A stretch of DNA of 23,165 nt. It comes from Sphaerochaetaceae bacterium. GTDB lineage: Bacteria > Spirochaetota > Spirochaetia > Sphaerochaetales > Sphaerochaetaceae. Under the pieces are notes generated by a model. The model was given only the letters and a program-made list of their open reading frames with translations. It was not told the origin of the DNA and did not search any database. The stretch lies in the NCBI GenBank assembly GCA_016302165.1, contig JAEDOD010000018.1, forward strand, positions 1 to 23,165, written 5' to 3'. This document shows positions 1 to 7,754 of this stretch, piece by piece. The translations under genes and the position numbers were made by a program. Positions within the stretch are counted from its first letter, which is position 1, and every line of letters begins with the position of its first letter.

Positions 1-456
1 GAACTTGTCTCCAGTCTCTTCATAGATTGAGACCAATGCCTTTGCTATGGACATGTCACTGGAGAGAGCGACATCAGGATAGGCCTTCATCAGTTCCGGC
101 ACCACGTTTTCATTGTAATACTGGACGATGGTCTTATCCCCTTTTCCAGTCGCGCCACCGTTGATATCAAGCTTTATGACGGTGTATCTGTTGATATTAT
201 CCTCAAATGTTGGATCCTTTGATATTTTAAGGTCAGAGAATATTTCATGGGAGTCACAGCCCTTTGAATAGTAGGCTGCTATCATGTTTGCAGCCATAGT
301 CTTACCGAAGCGGCGGGGACGGGAGACACAGATAAAGCGATCTTTCTTATTCACTTTATTGTTAAGAACTTTAATGAGCATGGATTTATCGACATAAAAA
401 TCATCATCGATATCAATTTCCATGTTTCTGGTTCCTAGATTAACATATTTTCCCAT
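1..456 (-). CDS. AAA-ATPase-like protein (DUF1703-type), N-terminal part only
   Basis: The first 152 codons of a gene that continues beyond the left edge. It opens MGKYVNLGTRNMEIDIDDDF, followed by FYVDKSMLI and a Walker A-like SRPRRFGKT at about residues 48-56. The phrase 'yvDKs..i......v..ltRPRRFGKs' is the hallmark of the AAA-ATPase_like family, large proteins (usually 500-600 residues) that carry a C-terminal PD-(D/E)XK nuclease-like DUF1703 domain. That C-terminal part is not in the window. The family is multicopy in gut Bacteroidetes, Clostridia and spirochaetes, and its function is not established; a nucleic-acid-directed or defence role is only guessed. The ATG at 456 is chosen because AGGAG lies seven bases upstream and the family motif begins soon after. 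The predicted leader is only about 12 nt (see the promoter entry). I see no frameshift in the visible part. Confidence 0.85.
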   Translation of the reverse strand, partial: MGKYVNLGTRNMEIDIDDDFYVDKSMLIKVLNNKVNKKDRFICVSRPRRFGKTMAANMIAAYYSKGCDSHEIFSDLKISKDPTFEDNINRYTVIKLDINGGATGKGDKTIVQYYNENVVPELMKAYPDVALSSDMSIAKALVSIYEETGDKF

Positions 457-467
457 GCTTATTCTCC

Positions 468-484
468 TGATAGTAATATAGCAC
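468..484 (-). promoter_or_regulatory. Extended -10 promoter of the AAA-ATPase-like gene
   Basis: Read on the minus strand, TGC-TATATT is an extended -10 (hexamer 480-475) that would start transcription near 468. The resulting 12-nt leader begins at the AGGAG Shine-Dalgarno itself. No convincing -35 is visible, and an extended -10 can work without one. The same ten bases GTGCTATATT recur in opposite orientation at 529-538. Confidence 0.45.
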
Positions 485-538
485 AAGAAGAGGAAAACAA
501 AAACAAACAGTAAAATAATGCTTGAAGAGTGCTATATT
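475..538. repeat. Inverted repeat AATATAGCAC / GTGCTATATT
   Basis: Perfect ten-base arms lie at 475-484 and 529-538, 54 bp apart start to start, in the A-rich gap between the AAA-ATPase-like gene and the acyltransferase gene. Each arm contains an extended -10 (TGCTATATT) pointing outward, so the repeat could be two divergent promoters or an operator pair. The rest of the 457-653 gap holds a weak hairpin (556-573) followed by T-rich DNA and the acyltransferase promoter. Confidence 0.5.
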
Positions 539-630
539 TCATTCCTATCCAGAGGGCTGCCGGAAGGGCCAGCTTTTGTCACTTTTTTCCGATTTTGTTT
601 AATTTTCTTTCTCTTGTAAGGAAAGCCTTC

Positions 631-636
631 TATAAT
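631..636 (+). promoter_or_regulatory. -10 box of the acyltransferase gene
   Basis: Perfect TATAAT at 631-636, predicting a start near 643 and an 11-nt leader that is little more than the Shine-Dalgarno (GTGGAGGG, 643-650). The -35 position (about 608-613) is poor, only T-rich. Confidence 0.5.
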
Positions 637-653
637 CGAAAAGTGGAGGGAAC

Positions 654-1925
654 ATGAAGATCAAGACAGAGAAATCCACATATAGGGAAGTTATGGCAAG
701 GGAAAGAAATGAAAGGAAGAAGCCTGTAAGGCCCAATATCCTATTCAGGTCCCTTATCTATATCCTTTCCCAGCCATCCATGAGAAAGACTCACTTTTCT
801 GTAAGGAAAAAGGGTATGGAGAAGCTTGGAAAGAAGGAGCCCTGCCTTGTTCTCATGAACCATTCCTCCTTCATAGACCTTAAGATTGCTTCAACTCTCC
901 TCTATCCCCGTCCCTTCAATATCATCTGTGAAGCAGATGGCTTTGTAGGGAAGGAGTGGCTGATGAGGCAAATAGGCTGCATCCCGACCCATAAGTTCGT
1001 TTCTGAGACAGCACTTGTAAAGGATATGATGTATACAGTAAGGACGCTGAAATCTTCAATCCTTCTCTATCCGGAAGCTTCCTATTCCTTTGACGGCACT
1101 TCTCCCACTCCTCTTCCAGAGAGCCTAGGTAAGTGCATAAAGCTATTGAAGGTGCCTGTGGTCATGATCAGAACCTATGGAGCCTTCCAAAGGGATCCTT
1201 TGTACAATCTTCTGAAACTCAGGAATGTGGATGTGTCTGCAGACATGGAGTATCTCCTTTCTCCTGAAGAGATAGCTTCTCTCACTTCTGATGATATCAA
1301 CTCCCTTGTCTCCTCCCGTTTCGCCTTCGACCACTTCCAGTGGCAGAAGGAGAATGGCATAGAAGTAAAGGAGAACTTCCGCACTGATGGACTATGTAGC
1401 GTGCTCTACAAGTGCCCGAAATGCGGAAAGGAAGGGGTGATGGAAAGCGGAGGAGAAGAGATCTGGTGCTCTTCTTGCGGGAAGAAATGGAGAATGGAGG
1501 AGGACGGATCCTTAAAGTCCACGGATGGGGACGATATATTCTCTTCTGTTCCGGAGTGGTCACGTTGGGAGAGGAAGGAGACAGAGAAGGAGATTGATAG
1601 AGGGGAATATAAAGTTGATGTGCCGGTGGAAATACTGATGCATGTGGACTATAGCGCCATCTATGACATAGGAAAGGGTAGGCTGGTCCATAGCACCGAG
1701 GGCTTTCATCTTACCTCAGATGATGGAGAGCTGGACTTTAGACGACACCCTTTGGATAACTACACTTCAGCTTCAGACCTATACTGGTATGAAAAGGGTG
1801 ACATGATCAGCATTGGAGACACAGAGAAGGTGTTCTACTGCTTCCCTCCCAAGGAAATGGATGTTGCCTACAAGGTCCGTCTTGCCACTGAATACTTATA
1901 CAGGAAGGCCAAAGAGACGAGGTGA
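654..1925 (+). CDS. PlsC-type lysophospholipid acyltransferase fused to a zinc ribbon
   Basis: 423 residues. The N-terminal half is a glycerolipid acyltransferase: motif I NHSSFID (His70, Asp75) is the catalytic HX4D, and LYPEASYSFDGT (139-149) stands where most members have EGTRS. Such enzymes transfer an acyl chain to lysophosphatidic acid or a related lipid at the inner face of the membrane. From about residue 250 a second module follows: a treble-clef or rubredoxin-like zinc ribbon with Cys254, Cys257, Cys272 and Cys275, then a 150-residue C-terminal region (about 290-420) with many aromatics. This layout occurs in a subfamily of lysophospholipid acyltransferase-like proteins from anaerobes, and the role of the tail is unknown. 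The start at 654 is supported by GTGGAGGG four bases upstream. The acyl acceptor cannot be told from sequence. Monocistronic or read through into the pectinesterase 45 bp downstream. Confidence 0.85.
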   Translation: MKIKTEKSTYREVMARERNERKKPVRPNILFRSLIYILSQPSMRKTHFSVRKKGMEKLGKKEPCLVLMNHSSFIDLKIASTLLYPRPFNIICEADGFVGKEWLMRQIGCIPTHKFVSETALVKDMMYTVRTLKSSILLYPEASYSFDGTSPTPLPESLGKCIKLLKVPVVMIRTYGAFQRDPLYNLLKLRNVDVSADMEYLLSPEEIASLTSDDINSLVSSRFAFDHFQWQKENGIEVKENFRTDGLCSVLYKCPKCGKEGVMESGGEEIWCSSCGKKWRMEEDGSLKSTDGDDIFSSVPEWSRWERKETEKEIDRGEYKVDVPVEILMHVDYSAIYDIGKGRLVHSTEGFHLTSDDGELDFRRHPLDNYTSASDLYWYEKGDMISIGDTEKVFYCFPPKEMDVAYKVRLATEYLYRKAKETR

Positions 1926-1935
1926 CAACTGGATT

Positions 1936-1964
1936 TTGTATAGTGGAGAGTATTGTGATACAAT
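1936..1964 (+). promoter_or_regulatory. Promoter giving a leaderless pectinesterase mRNA
   Basis: TTGTAT (1936-1941), a 17-bp spacer and TACAAT (1959-1964). The -10 ends six bases before the ATG, so the expected +1 is the A of the start codon at 1971. There is no Shine-Dalgarno in front of that ATG (only CTCACT). Confidence 0.55.
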
Positions 1965-1970
1965 CTCACT

Positions 1971-2864
1971 ATGACTACTTTAGAGCTAACACCTTCGTCT
2001 TCCATTGCTGAGGCTTTGGCCTCTGCTCCAGAAGGGCCAGTGACCCTGATTCTGAAGGAAGGAATCTGGAGGGAGAAAATAACTGTAACCAGGCCTGGCG
2101 TCACGCTGATAAGCGAAGAAGGGGCCAGGATTGATAACGACGATAGACATGGAACTGTAAGGGATGGGAAGGTCTTCTCCACTGGAGACAGCGCCACATT
2201 CACTGTAGCTGCACCCAACTTTTCAGCCATGGGAATCACTTTCTCAAATTCCTTCGATTATCCTGGAGCCGCGGAGTGGAACAGGGACCATGAGAATGAG
2301 AAGATGGATACCCAGGCTGTAGCCTTCCGGACTGTCTTCGGCGCAGACCACACTCAGCTCAGGGCCTGCACTATGCTTGGGTGGCAGGATACTCTCTATC
2401 TTGATTCCGGCTCCACTCTTCTTGAAGACTGCACCATAAAGGGAAATGTAGACTTCATATTCGGAGCAGGCTCCGCCCTTTTCCAGGGCTGCGAAATAGT
2501 ATCCAGAGGAAAGGGCTTCGTTTCAGCCCCCTCCACATTCACTTCCGAAAGCGTAGGCTTCATTTTCCACGACTGCTCTTTCCTGAAGGAGGGAGATACG
2601 GAATCTTCTTCCGTTTTCCTTGCCAGACCCTGGCATCCTGCAGGAAGTGAGAACCGGAATCCGATGGCTCTCTTCATAGACTGCAATCTCTCCTCCCACA
2701 TCAACCCTGTCCTTTGGACAGAGATGAAATCCCGCCGCCCCGATGGAGTGGAGAAAATATGGAAGGGAGAGGAGGCCAGATTCTACATATTCTCCCAAGA
2801 CAAGGAGAATATCAGCGGAGATGAAGCTGACCGGCTTCTGAAGACTATGATGGGAATGCTATAG
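1971..2864 (+). CDS. Pectinesterase (pectin methylesterase), probably intracellular
   Basis: 297 residues matching the carbohydrate-esterase family 8 right-handed beta-helix. Seen in order: GIWREKITV near the start (the family GxYxE region), QAVAFR (115-120), GWQDTLY with Asp140, DFIFG with Asp161 and LARPWH with Arg219/Trp221. Gln115, Gln139, Asp140, Asp161 and Arg219 correspond to the family's catalytic and binding residues. It removes methyl esters from galacturonate residues, releasing methanol. There is no signal peptide: the protein starts directly MTTLELTPSSSIAEALASAP. It is therefore expected to act in the cytoplasm on imported oligogalacturonides, unlike secreted plant and Dickeya PemA enzymes. 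The start codon has no Shine-Dalgarno and lies exactly at the predicted transcription start. The stop codon overlaps by 6 bp the end of the convergent nuclease gene. Confidence 0.88.
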   Translation: MTTLELTPSSSIAEALASAPEGPVTLILKEGIWREKITVTRPGVTLISEEGARIDNDDRHGTVRDGKVFSTGDSATFTVAAPNFSAMGITFSNSFDYPGAAEWNRDHENEKMDTQAVAFRTVFGADHTQLRACTMLGWQDTLYLDSGSTLLEDCTIKGNVDFIFGAGSALFQGCEIVSRGKGFVSAPSTFTSESVGFIFHDCSFLKEGDTESSSVFLARPWHPAGSENRNPMALFIDCNLSSHINPVLWTEMKSRRPDGVEKIWKGEEARFYIFSQDKENISGDEADRLLKTMMGML

Positions 2865-3881
2865 AAGTCCCAGGCTCCTTGCTTCCTTTTCGATTCCTAT
2901 GGCGTAGAACACTTCCTTCTTTATCCTGTACATCACTTCCATGATTGCACTGAGGACAGTGTCCTGTAGTGGAGAAGAGGCTTTTGGTGCAACGTATGCT
3001 AAAGCTTCCCCTTCCGATTCTGCAGCCAGGGAGCTGTCGAAGGCCCTTAGCGCCCAAAGGGAAGTGTCGAGGGAGGATTCCAGCTTCTCTTCTGTGTTAT
3101 CCGGAAGAAGAGGGAAGAAATCCAGACCTGTCCTTTCCTCCACTTCATCCACAGTGACAGCAAAGTATGAGAGAGGATTTTTTGAGTTTTCATGGGGAAG
3201 GATGAAGCCAATGGCCTTCAGAGTAGGCTCGCTGTAGTCCAGGACCACTTTATAGAAATAGGAAGGGACAGCCACATCGTTTTCTCCGATGGTGTCATAG
3301 GGGCCGTCGGTAAGAACCGGTCCGGTGACCACGTAGATGCTGCCGTCTTCGTAGGCCATGCTTCTTATGGCGCTTTCCAGGTCGCTCCATATTCCTGCAT
3401 TGAATGCATGGGTCTGAGGACACATGTTACTGAGATAGAATGTGTCATCCATAGCCTCTGCCGACCATCTGAAGTCTGCTGCAGGAGCCATATGGCCTCT
3501 GTCGTACCCTGATTTTTTGTAATCCTGGAGAGTTGCACTTCCTGTGCTTACAGTCTTATCTTCCCGGAAGTTGTCTTTTCTTTCCACAGCAAGAGTAGTC
3601 ACTTCTTCTCTTGTAAGCTCATAGGCCACCCATTCTGGAACTTCATATTCCTCCCTGTAGGAGAGAGTGTATCCAGTGTGCTCAATTATCTCTCCCTTTC
3701 CTCCGGAAGGAATCTCGAGACCAATGATCTCGCCCCCTTCTCCATACCCCTCCATCTCTCCTTCTGTGGGAGTAATGAAGCACATCACTCCGAAGAGGAT
3801 TAGAAGGACCAGGATCAGGAGCAATATTCTCTTCAGGGCCTTTGAGCCCTTCTTTCCTTTACTCTTTTTCTTTTTTGCCAT
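2859..3881 (-). CDS. Membrane-anchored DNA/RNA non-specific endonuclease (NUC1/EndoG type)
   Basis: 340 residues. A very basic N-terminus (MAKKKKSKGKKGSK) precedes one hydrophobic helix at about 18-36, giving an N-in, C-out anchor or uncleaved signal. The nuclease domain carries the beta-beta-alpha-metal signature DRGHMAPAAD (127-136, general base His130), then SNMCPQTHAFNAGIW (about 141-155), which supplies the Mg-binding Asn and the conserved FNxGxW. Family members cut single- and double-stranded DNA and RNA without sequence preference; outside the membrane this would serve nutrient scavenging or defence. It is the last gene of the six-gene operon and overlaps the lipase-like gene by 23 bp. 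The start has AAGGAA about ten bases upstream. No inhibitor gene is visible, consistent with export of the catalytic domain. Confidence 0.88.
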   Translation of the reverse strand: MAKKKKSKGKKGSKALKRILLLILVLLILFGVMCFITPTEGEMEGYGEGGEIIGLEIPSGGKGEIIEHTGYTLSYREEYEVPEWVAYELTREEVTTLAVERKDNFREDKTVSTGSATLQDYKKSGYDRGHMAPAADFRWSAEAMDDTFYLSNMCPQTHAFNAGIWSDLESAIRSMAYEDGSIYVVTGPVLTDGPYDTIGENDVAVPSYFYKVVLDYSEPTLKAIGFILPHENSKNPLSYFAVTVDEVEERTGLDFFPLLPDNTEEKLESSLDTSLWALRAFDSSLAAESEGEALAYVAPKASSPLQDTVLSAIMEVMYRIKKEVFYAIGIEKEARSLGLL

Positions 3882-4968
3882 GATCTATTCCTTTTCTTCT
3901 ATTTCCTATAGCCTGATCCAAGGTGAGGAACAAAGACATAAGAGTGGTTTTTTCCTCCTCACTCAAGGAAGAGATTGCCTTCTTGATTTCAGGAAACCGC
4001 TTTGCCGCCACTTCAGGCATAAGCCATACATTCTCTTCATCTGTAGCCTTAAGGATTCTGTAGATGGTCTCCACCAGGATTTCCTTATCCTTTACGGAAG
4101 CTTTGGAAAGGAAAGCCTTAAGTGTATGGTCCACCTTCAGGCTCCTTTCAGACACTCCCTCCTCCACCAGGAACTTTCCTCCGGAAAGAAGCCAGGTAAA
4201 GGCGTCATGCTGCAACAGTCCCAGCTTTGATGACTTCACTACTGTGGCCTTTCCAACTGTGTTGAAAAGCATTCCGACTATTGAGAAGGTGGGGATGTAG
4301 GAACGGGTCTTATCCTTTACTCTACTCCAACGCTCGACGGAGGTAAGGGAATCTGGAAGACCGGGAGCGTCGAAGATGACGATATCTTCAATTTTGTCAA
4401 AGGTCTCCTCCTCTGCCTTGAGAGCGCTGTATAGAGCCAAGGTTCCACCTTTACTGTGGCCTAGAATATGAATGCGTCTGGTTTTGGGGGCAATGGTCTC
4501 CAGATACTCAAGGGCCCTTCTTTCTGCAGGAATCTCGTCTTCAAAGGCCAGATTGAAGTCTTCCTTCCAGCCAGTAAGGCTTTCGTCTGTTCCCCTGAAT
4601 ACAAGATAAGTCTCCTCTCCATCCTGGAAAAGGGCTGCAGCAAACTGCTCAGCTTCCGCTCCTTCTCCTCTTGTTGTGGCTGAAGCATCCAGAAGAGTAA
4701 GGGAGGAGTATCGTCGGGCTTTGGTGACCTTTTCCCATAGCTTGATCTGATTCACTTCAAATAGCTTTGCCTCCTCCGCCTTCTTCGGGCAGGCCCAATC
4801 CAGTAGGGGAGGTAGTGTGGAGGGAAGAAGGGAGGAGGGAATATTCTCCAGTTTTTGATACTCAAGTAGCGTTATTACCAGGTAGTCTACATCGCTATAT
4901 GCAATGGTGAGCTTGTCCATATCGCCTAGCCATAGAAGAGTATCCAGGATATTAAGTCTACCTCTCAT
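3859..4968 (-). CDS. Alpha/beta hydrolase of the DUF2974 (Mbeg1-like) lipase family
   Basis: 369 residues. It begins NILDTLLWLGDMDKL followed by DVDYLVITLLEYQKL, the typical opening of DUF2974/Mbeg1-like proteins. The core has FRGTD (about 124-128, oxyanion strand of class 3 lipases) and the nucleophile elbow GHSKGG (170-175, Ser172). Aspartates in VIFDAPG (about 197-203) and a later His would complete a Ser-Asp-His triad. Substrate is unknown; lipid or ester hydrolysis is inferred. No signal peptide, so probably cytoplasmic. It overlaps the CPBP gene upstream by 11 bp with GGAGGAAAAG before the ATG, and the nuclease downstream by 23 bp, so translation is likely coupled. The C-terminal third is helical and charged, with no recognisable domain. 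Confidence 0.8.
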   Translation of the reverse strand: MRGRLNILDTLLWLGDMDKLTIAYSDVDYLVITLLEYQKLENIPSSLLPSTLPPLLDWACPKKAEEAKLFEVNQIKLWEKVTKARRYSSLTLLDASATTRGEGAEAEQFAAALFQDGEETYLVFRGTDESLTGWKEDFNLAFEDEIPAERRALEYLETIAPKTRRIHILGHSKGGTLALYSALKAEEETFDKIEDIVIFDAPGLPDSLTSVERWSRVKDKTRSYIPTFSIVGMLFNTVGKATVVKSSKLGLLQHDAFTWLLSGGKFLVEEGVSERSLKVDHTLKAFLSKASVKDKEILVETIYRILKATDEENVWLMPEVAAKRFPEIKKAISSLSEEEKTTLMSLFLTLDQAIGNRRKGIDHGKKEKE

Positions 4969-5770
4969 CTCTTTTCCTCCTTTTCCATAGGACTACAGAT
5001 AAGGTAAGTAAGGCAAAAAGGAAAACAAAGGAAAGGATGGAAGTAGGCGATGAAGTCTCCTCTTCGCTTAGAAAGAAGGAAGCGGAAGGGAGGGATGATC
5101 CCTTGTAGTTTACGGCTATTGATACAAATAGATTATTTGCCAGATGTGTGGCATAAGCTATTTCATACCCTCCTGTCACTATGGTTGCAGCTGCTGCTAG
5201 AGCACCCCAGAGCGCGTAGTGCAGGATTGCCCAGCCTCCAGAGGAAACCCATACTTCCTTGTTAAATAGGTGGGGAAGGGTGAAAAGAAGCGCTGATATA
5301 AGAGAAATAAATGCTACAGAAAACCTATCATCCTTCCACTGCCCTCTGTTGTATATCCTGATGGGAAGAGTGCGGAATATCATTTCCTCCACTCCAATCT
5401 GCATTGGAATCAGAATCAGCGATAATAGAAGGGAAATAAGCTTAATGGATAAGCTTATGTCATTGACTTCCGGCTTCTCGAATATGGCTAGGAATACACA
5501 GTAGACAAAAGACACAAAAGTGAGAAGGAAGAAAAGGGGAAGGGAGAAGCTTTCTCCATCCTTTCCCCTTAGCTCTTCCTTTATGTCTTTTCCCTTAAGG
5601 ACCAGAAGTACAATGAAAGTGATGACATGGGGAAGAAAGAGGAAGACATATTCCCCTATCCAGCTTCCACTCAAAAAGGGATAAAGAAGTGCGCTAGCCA
5701 TGGGCCCTATAACTACTAGGGACAACACCATAGCTATAAAGAGAAAAATATCTCCAGTCTTACTTTTCAC
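4958..5770 (-). CDS. CPBP family intramembrane glutamic protease (CAAX-protease-like)
   Basis: 270 residues with about eight hydrophobic segments. The ABI/CPBP motifs are all present: EEMIFR (128-133, catalytic Glu pair and Arg), LPHLFNKE (motif 2 His) and THLANNL (motif 3, HxxxN). These enzymes cleave substrates within the membrane; bacterial members act in bacteriocin self-immunity, membrane protein maturation or unknown processes. The start is GTG at 5770: the bases GTGA make a four-base overlap with the stop of the aminotransferase gene, and AAGG lies upstream. The next gene begins before this one stops. The substrate is unknown; the exported nuclease and the lipase-like protein next door are possible clients, but that is speculation. 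Confidence 0.85.
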   Translation of the reverse strand: MKSKTGDIFLFIAMVLSLVVIGPMASALLYPFLSGSWIGEYVFLFLPHVITFIVLLVLKGKDIKEELRGKDGESFSLPLFFLLTFVSFVYCVFLAIFEKPEVNDISLSIKLISLLLSLILIPMQIGVEEMIFRTLPIRIYNRGQWKDDRFSVAFISLISALLFTLPHLFNKEVWVSSGGWAILHYALWGALAAAATIVTGGYEIAYATHLANNLFVSIAVNYKGSSLPSASFFLSEEETSSPTSILSFVFLFALLTLSVVLWKRRKRDER

Positions 5771-6990
5771 GATTTTACCTTATCAAGGGCATTCTTGATT
5801 CTTTTAAGAGCTTCTTCCACCATTTCCCTCTTTGTTCCATAGTTGAAGCGGACGAACTTTTCATATTCCTTTCCGAACCAGGTTCCGTCATTCATGGCGA
5901 CTCCTGCTTCCAAGCCGAAGAAGCGGGAAAGGATTCCGCCGCCAGTGGCGTCAAATCTTTCCCTGTTCTTCTCTGTGTATGCCTTTATGTCATCAAAGAC
6001 CTTTGAGCAGTCCAGGAAAGTGACGAAGGAAGCGTTGCCGTTGACCATTCTGATATCTGTGTTCTTCTCCAGGAAGGAGGAGACCAGGTTTGCGTTTTCT
6101 CCCAGGTACTCCGAGAGGGCCTTGTTCCACTCCAGCCCATGGCGGTAGGCTGTTTCTGTCAACTCTCCAATAAGGTATCCAGGCTCTGTAAGCCACAGTG
6201 AGTTCTGTGCTCTTCTGAATCTCTCTTTCGTCTCCATGGAGCTGAAGACTGCGAAGGCAGAGTGTTCTCCAGCCACATTGAATGTCTTTGATGGAGCCAT
6301 AAGCGTCACTGTCTCAGCGCCGACTTCTTCGTTGACCATTCCCATAGGAAGATGGGTGAAGCCAGGGTGGACCAGGTCGCCATGGATTTCGTCAGAGATT
6401 ACAGGAATTCCCAGTCTCTTTGCTGTCTCCAGCACAAAAGTAAGGTCCTCTCTGGAAAAGACCAGCCCTGAAGGATTATGGGGTGAGCAGAAAAGGATCA
6501 GCTTTGCCTTCTCTGCGTCAGAGCGAAATCTTTCCCTATCCAGGAAGAATTTCCCTTCCCTATATCCCAGACTATGGTCCAGGAATACTCTTCCGTTGCT
6601 GGCCACAATCTCCCTGAAGGGTCTATAGGTAGGGGAAGGCACCAGTACAGCGTCTCCTACGGCTGTGTAGAGATTAAGGGCCAGGGCCACTCCATGCAAT
6701 AGACCCATGGAGAAAAGGATATTTTCCTTATCCACTTTCCAGCTGTGCTTTTCCTTCAGCCATAGGGCTACAGTCTCCTCAAAGTCAGGGAAACTGGGGT
6801 AACCGAATACGCTGAGCCCAGCCAATTCTTCAGCCTTTGCCTTGATATGGGGCTCAGGATAGAAATCCATGTCTGCAACCCAGAATGGAAGTGCGTCGGC
6901 ATTGGCTGAAATGGACTCTATTGCATTCCTGTTCCATTTGACGCTGTTGGTCTTACGTCTATCTGGAGTTTCATCGAATATAAAGTTCAT
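5767..6990 (-). CDS. MalY/PatB family PLP-dependent C-S lyase / aminotransferase
   Basis: 407 residues, fold type I aminotransferase. Seen: LPFWVADMDF (34-43), the MalY/PatB signature; CSPHNPSG (158-165, substrate-binding Asn); SDEIHGD (189-195, Asp190 pairing the PLP ring nitrogen); and APSKTFNVAG (222-231) with Lys225 forming the Schiff base. C-terminal Arg in VRFNYGTKR would bind the substrate carboxylate. Family members split cystathionine or cysteine to pyruvate, ammonia and homocysteine or sulfide. The start codon ATG overlaps the stop of the EFR1 gene as ATGA, and the Shine-Dalgarno AAAAGGAG abuts the ATG with no spacer, which favours translational coupling over independent initiation. 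Exact substrate is not fixed by sequence; a plain aminotransferase role is also possible. Confidence 0.88.
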   Translation of the reverse strand: MNFIFDETPDRRKTNSVKWNRNAIESISANADALPFWVADMDFYPEPHIKAKAEELAGLSVFGYPSFPDFEETVALWLKEKHSWKVDKENILFSMGLLHGVALALNLYTAVGDAVLVPSPTYRPFREIVASNGRVFLDHSLGYREGKFFLDRERFRSDAEKAKLILFCSPHNPSGLVFSREDLTFVLETAKRLGIPVISDEIHGDLVHPGFTHLPMGMVNEEVGAETVTLMAPSKTFNVAGEHSAFAVFSSMETKERFRRAQNSLWLTEPGYLIGELTETAYRHGLEWNKALSEYLGENANLVSSFLEKNTDIRMVNGNASFVTFLDCSKVFDDIKAYTEKNRERFDATGGGILSRFFGLEAGVAMNDGTWFGKEYEKFVRFNYGTKREMVEEALKRIKNALDKVKS

Positions 6991-7754
6991 CTCCTTTTCA
7001 GCTCCTCCGCTTTCACCAGGCTCCTGATCCTGTCCTCCCTTCCCTCGTACTCTATGGCCTTATTCGGACAGAAGTTGTAGCAGGCATAGCAGTGGAGGCA
7101 CTTCTCGCCGAAGTCTGCCTTTCCTTCCTTTACTTCAATGTTTCCTTCAGGACATATGGAAGCGCAGAAGCCGCAGCCAATGCACTTTTCTCCAGTTTTC
7201 ATCTTGCTGTCTACAGGAGATGGTGTAACCCGGGAAGAGAACTTCATTATAGTCTTTCCAAACAATGGCTTTCGAGGAAGGCGGATCTCTTCCTTCTCTA
7301 TATCCTCCATGGCCTTCTTTATTCTGCTTTCGGCCTTCTCCAGAATCTCCTTTGTCTTTTCTTCATCTGGAAGCTTCTTCACCAGTGGCATGTAGTAGTC
7401 CGGGAACTTGATGGAGAGAGCATAGCTCAGGCCTAGGCCCTTCTCCTGAAGAAGGCGGTCAATGATCCACTCTGCATTCTTTCCCCCGCCGCCACAGGTG
7501 ATCAGGGAGAAGATATAGCCTAGAGAAGAGTTGTCACGGGAGGAGAGAGTCTTGTCGATGAACTCCCTTACTGGGTATGGAACGCCTCCCATATATACAG
7601 GAAAGAAGATTCCAAGCCTAACTGTGTCTTCAGGTAGCTCCTCTCTTCCTTCGTTTATTCTGATGATGTCCAGAATTTCTGCACCATTGAATCTCTTTGC
7701 CAGGGAAAGAGTGTTTCCTGTTCCGCTATAAACACATATGACAGTCTTATCCAT
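6987..7754 (-). CDS. EFR1-type protein: flavodoxin domain plus two [4Fe-4S] clusters
   Basis: 255 residues. The N-terminus is flavodoxin-like with the FMN phosphate loop YSGTGNTL (9-16). The C-terminus is a bacterial 2[4Fe-4S] ferredoxin: CIGCGFCASIC (Cys191, 194, 197, 201) and CLHCYACYNFC (Cys219, 222, 225, 229). Between them lies a helical linker with a CGGG motif at about 87-90. This matches the EFR1 ferredoxin-flavodoxin fusions common in anaerobes, where they are thought to shuttle low-potential electrons, with partner unknown. It starts immediately after the aroA stop codon (no gap), with GGAGG seven bases before the ATG, and overlaps the aminotransferase by four bases. A soluble cytoplasmic protein; no signal or membrane segment. 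Confidence 0.88.
   Translation of the reverse strand: MDKTVICVYSGTGNTLSLAKRFNGAEILDIIRINEGREELPEDTVRLGIFFPVYMGGVPYPVREFIDKTLSSRDNSSLGYIFSLITCGGGGKNAEWIIDRLLQEKGLGLSYALSIKFPDYYMPLVKKLPDEEKTKEILEKAESRIKKAMEDIEKEEIRLPRKPLFGKTIMKFSSRVTPSPVDSKMKTGEKCIGCGFCASICPEGNIEVKEGKADFGEKCLHCYACYNFCPNKAIEYEGREDRIRSLVKAEELKRR

Noticed and set aside
556..577. Hairpin plus TTTT before the acyltransferase gene as a terminator
   Set aside because: Only four outer pairs with a bulged inner helix, and no plus-strand gene lies upstream in the window to terminate.
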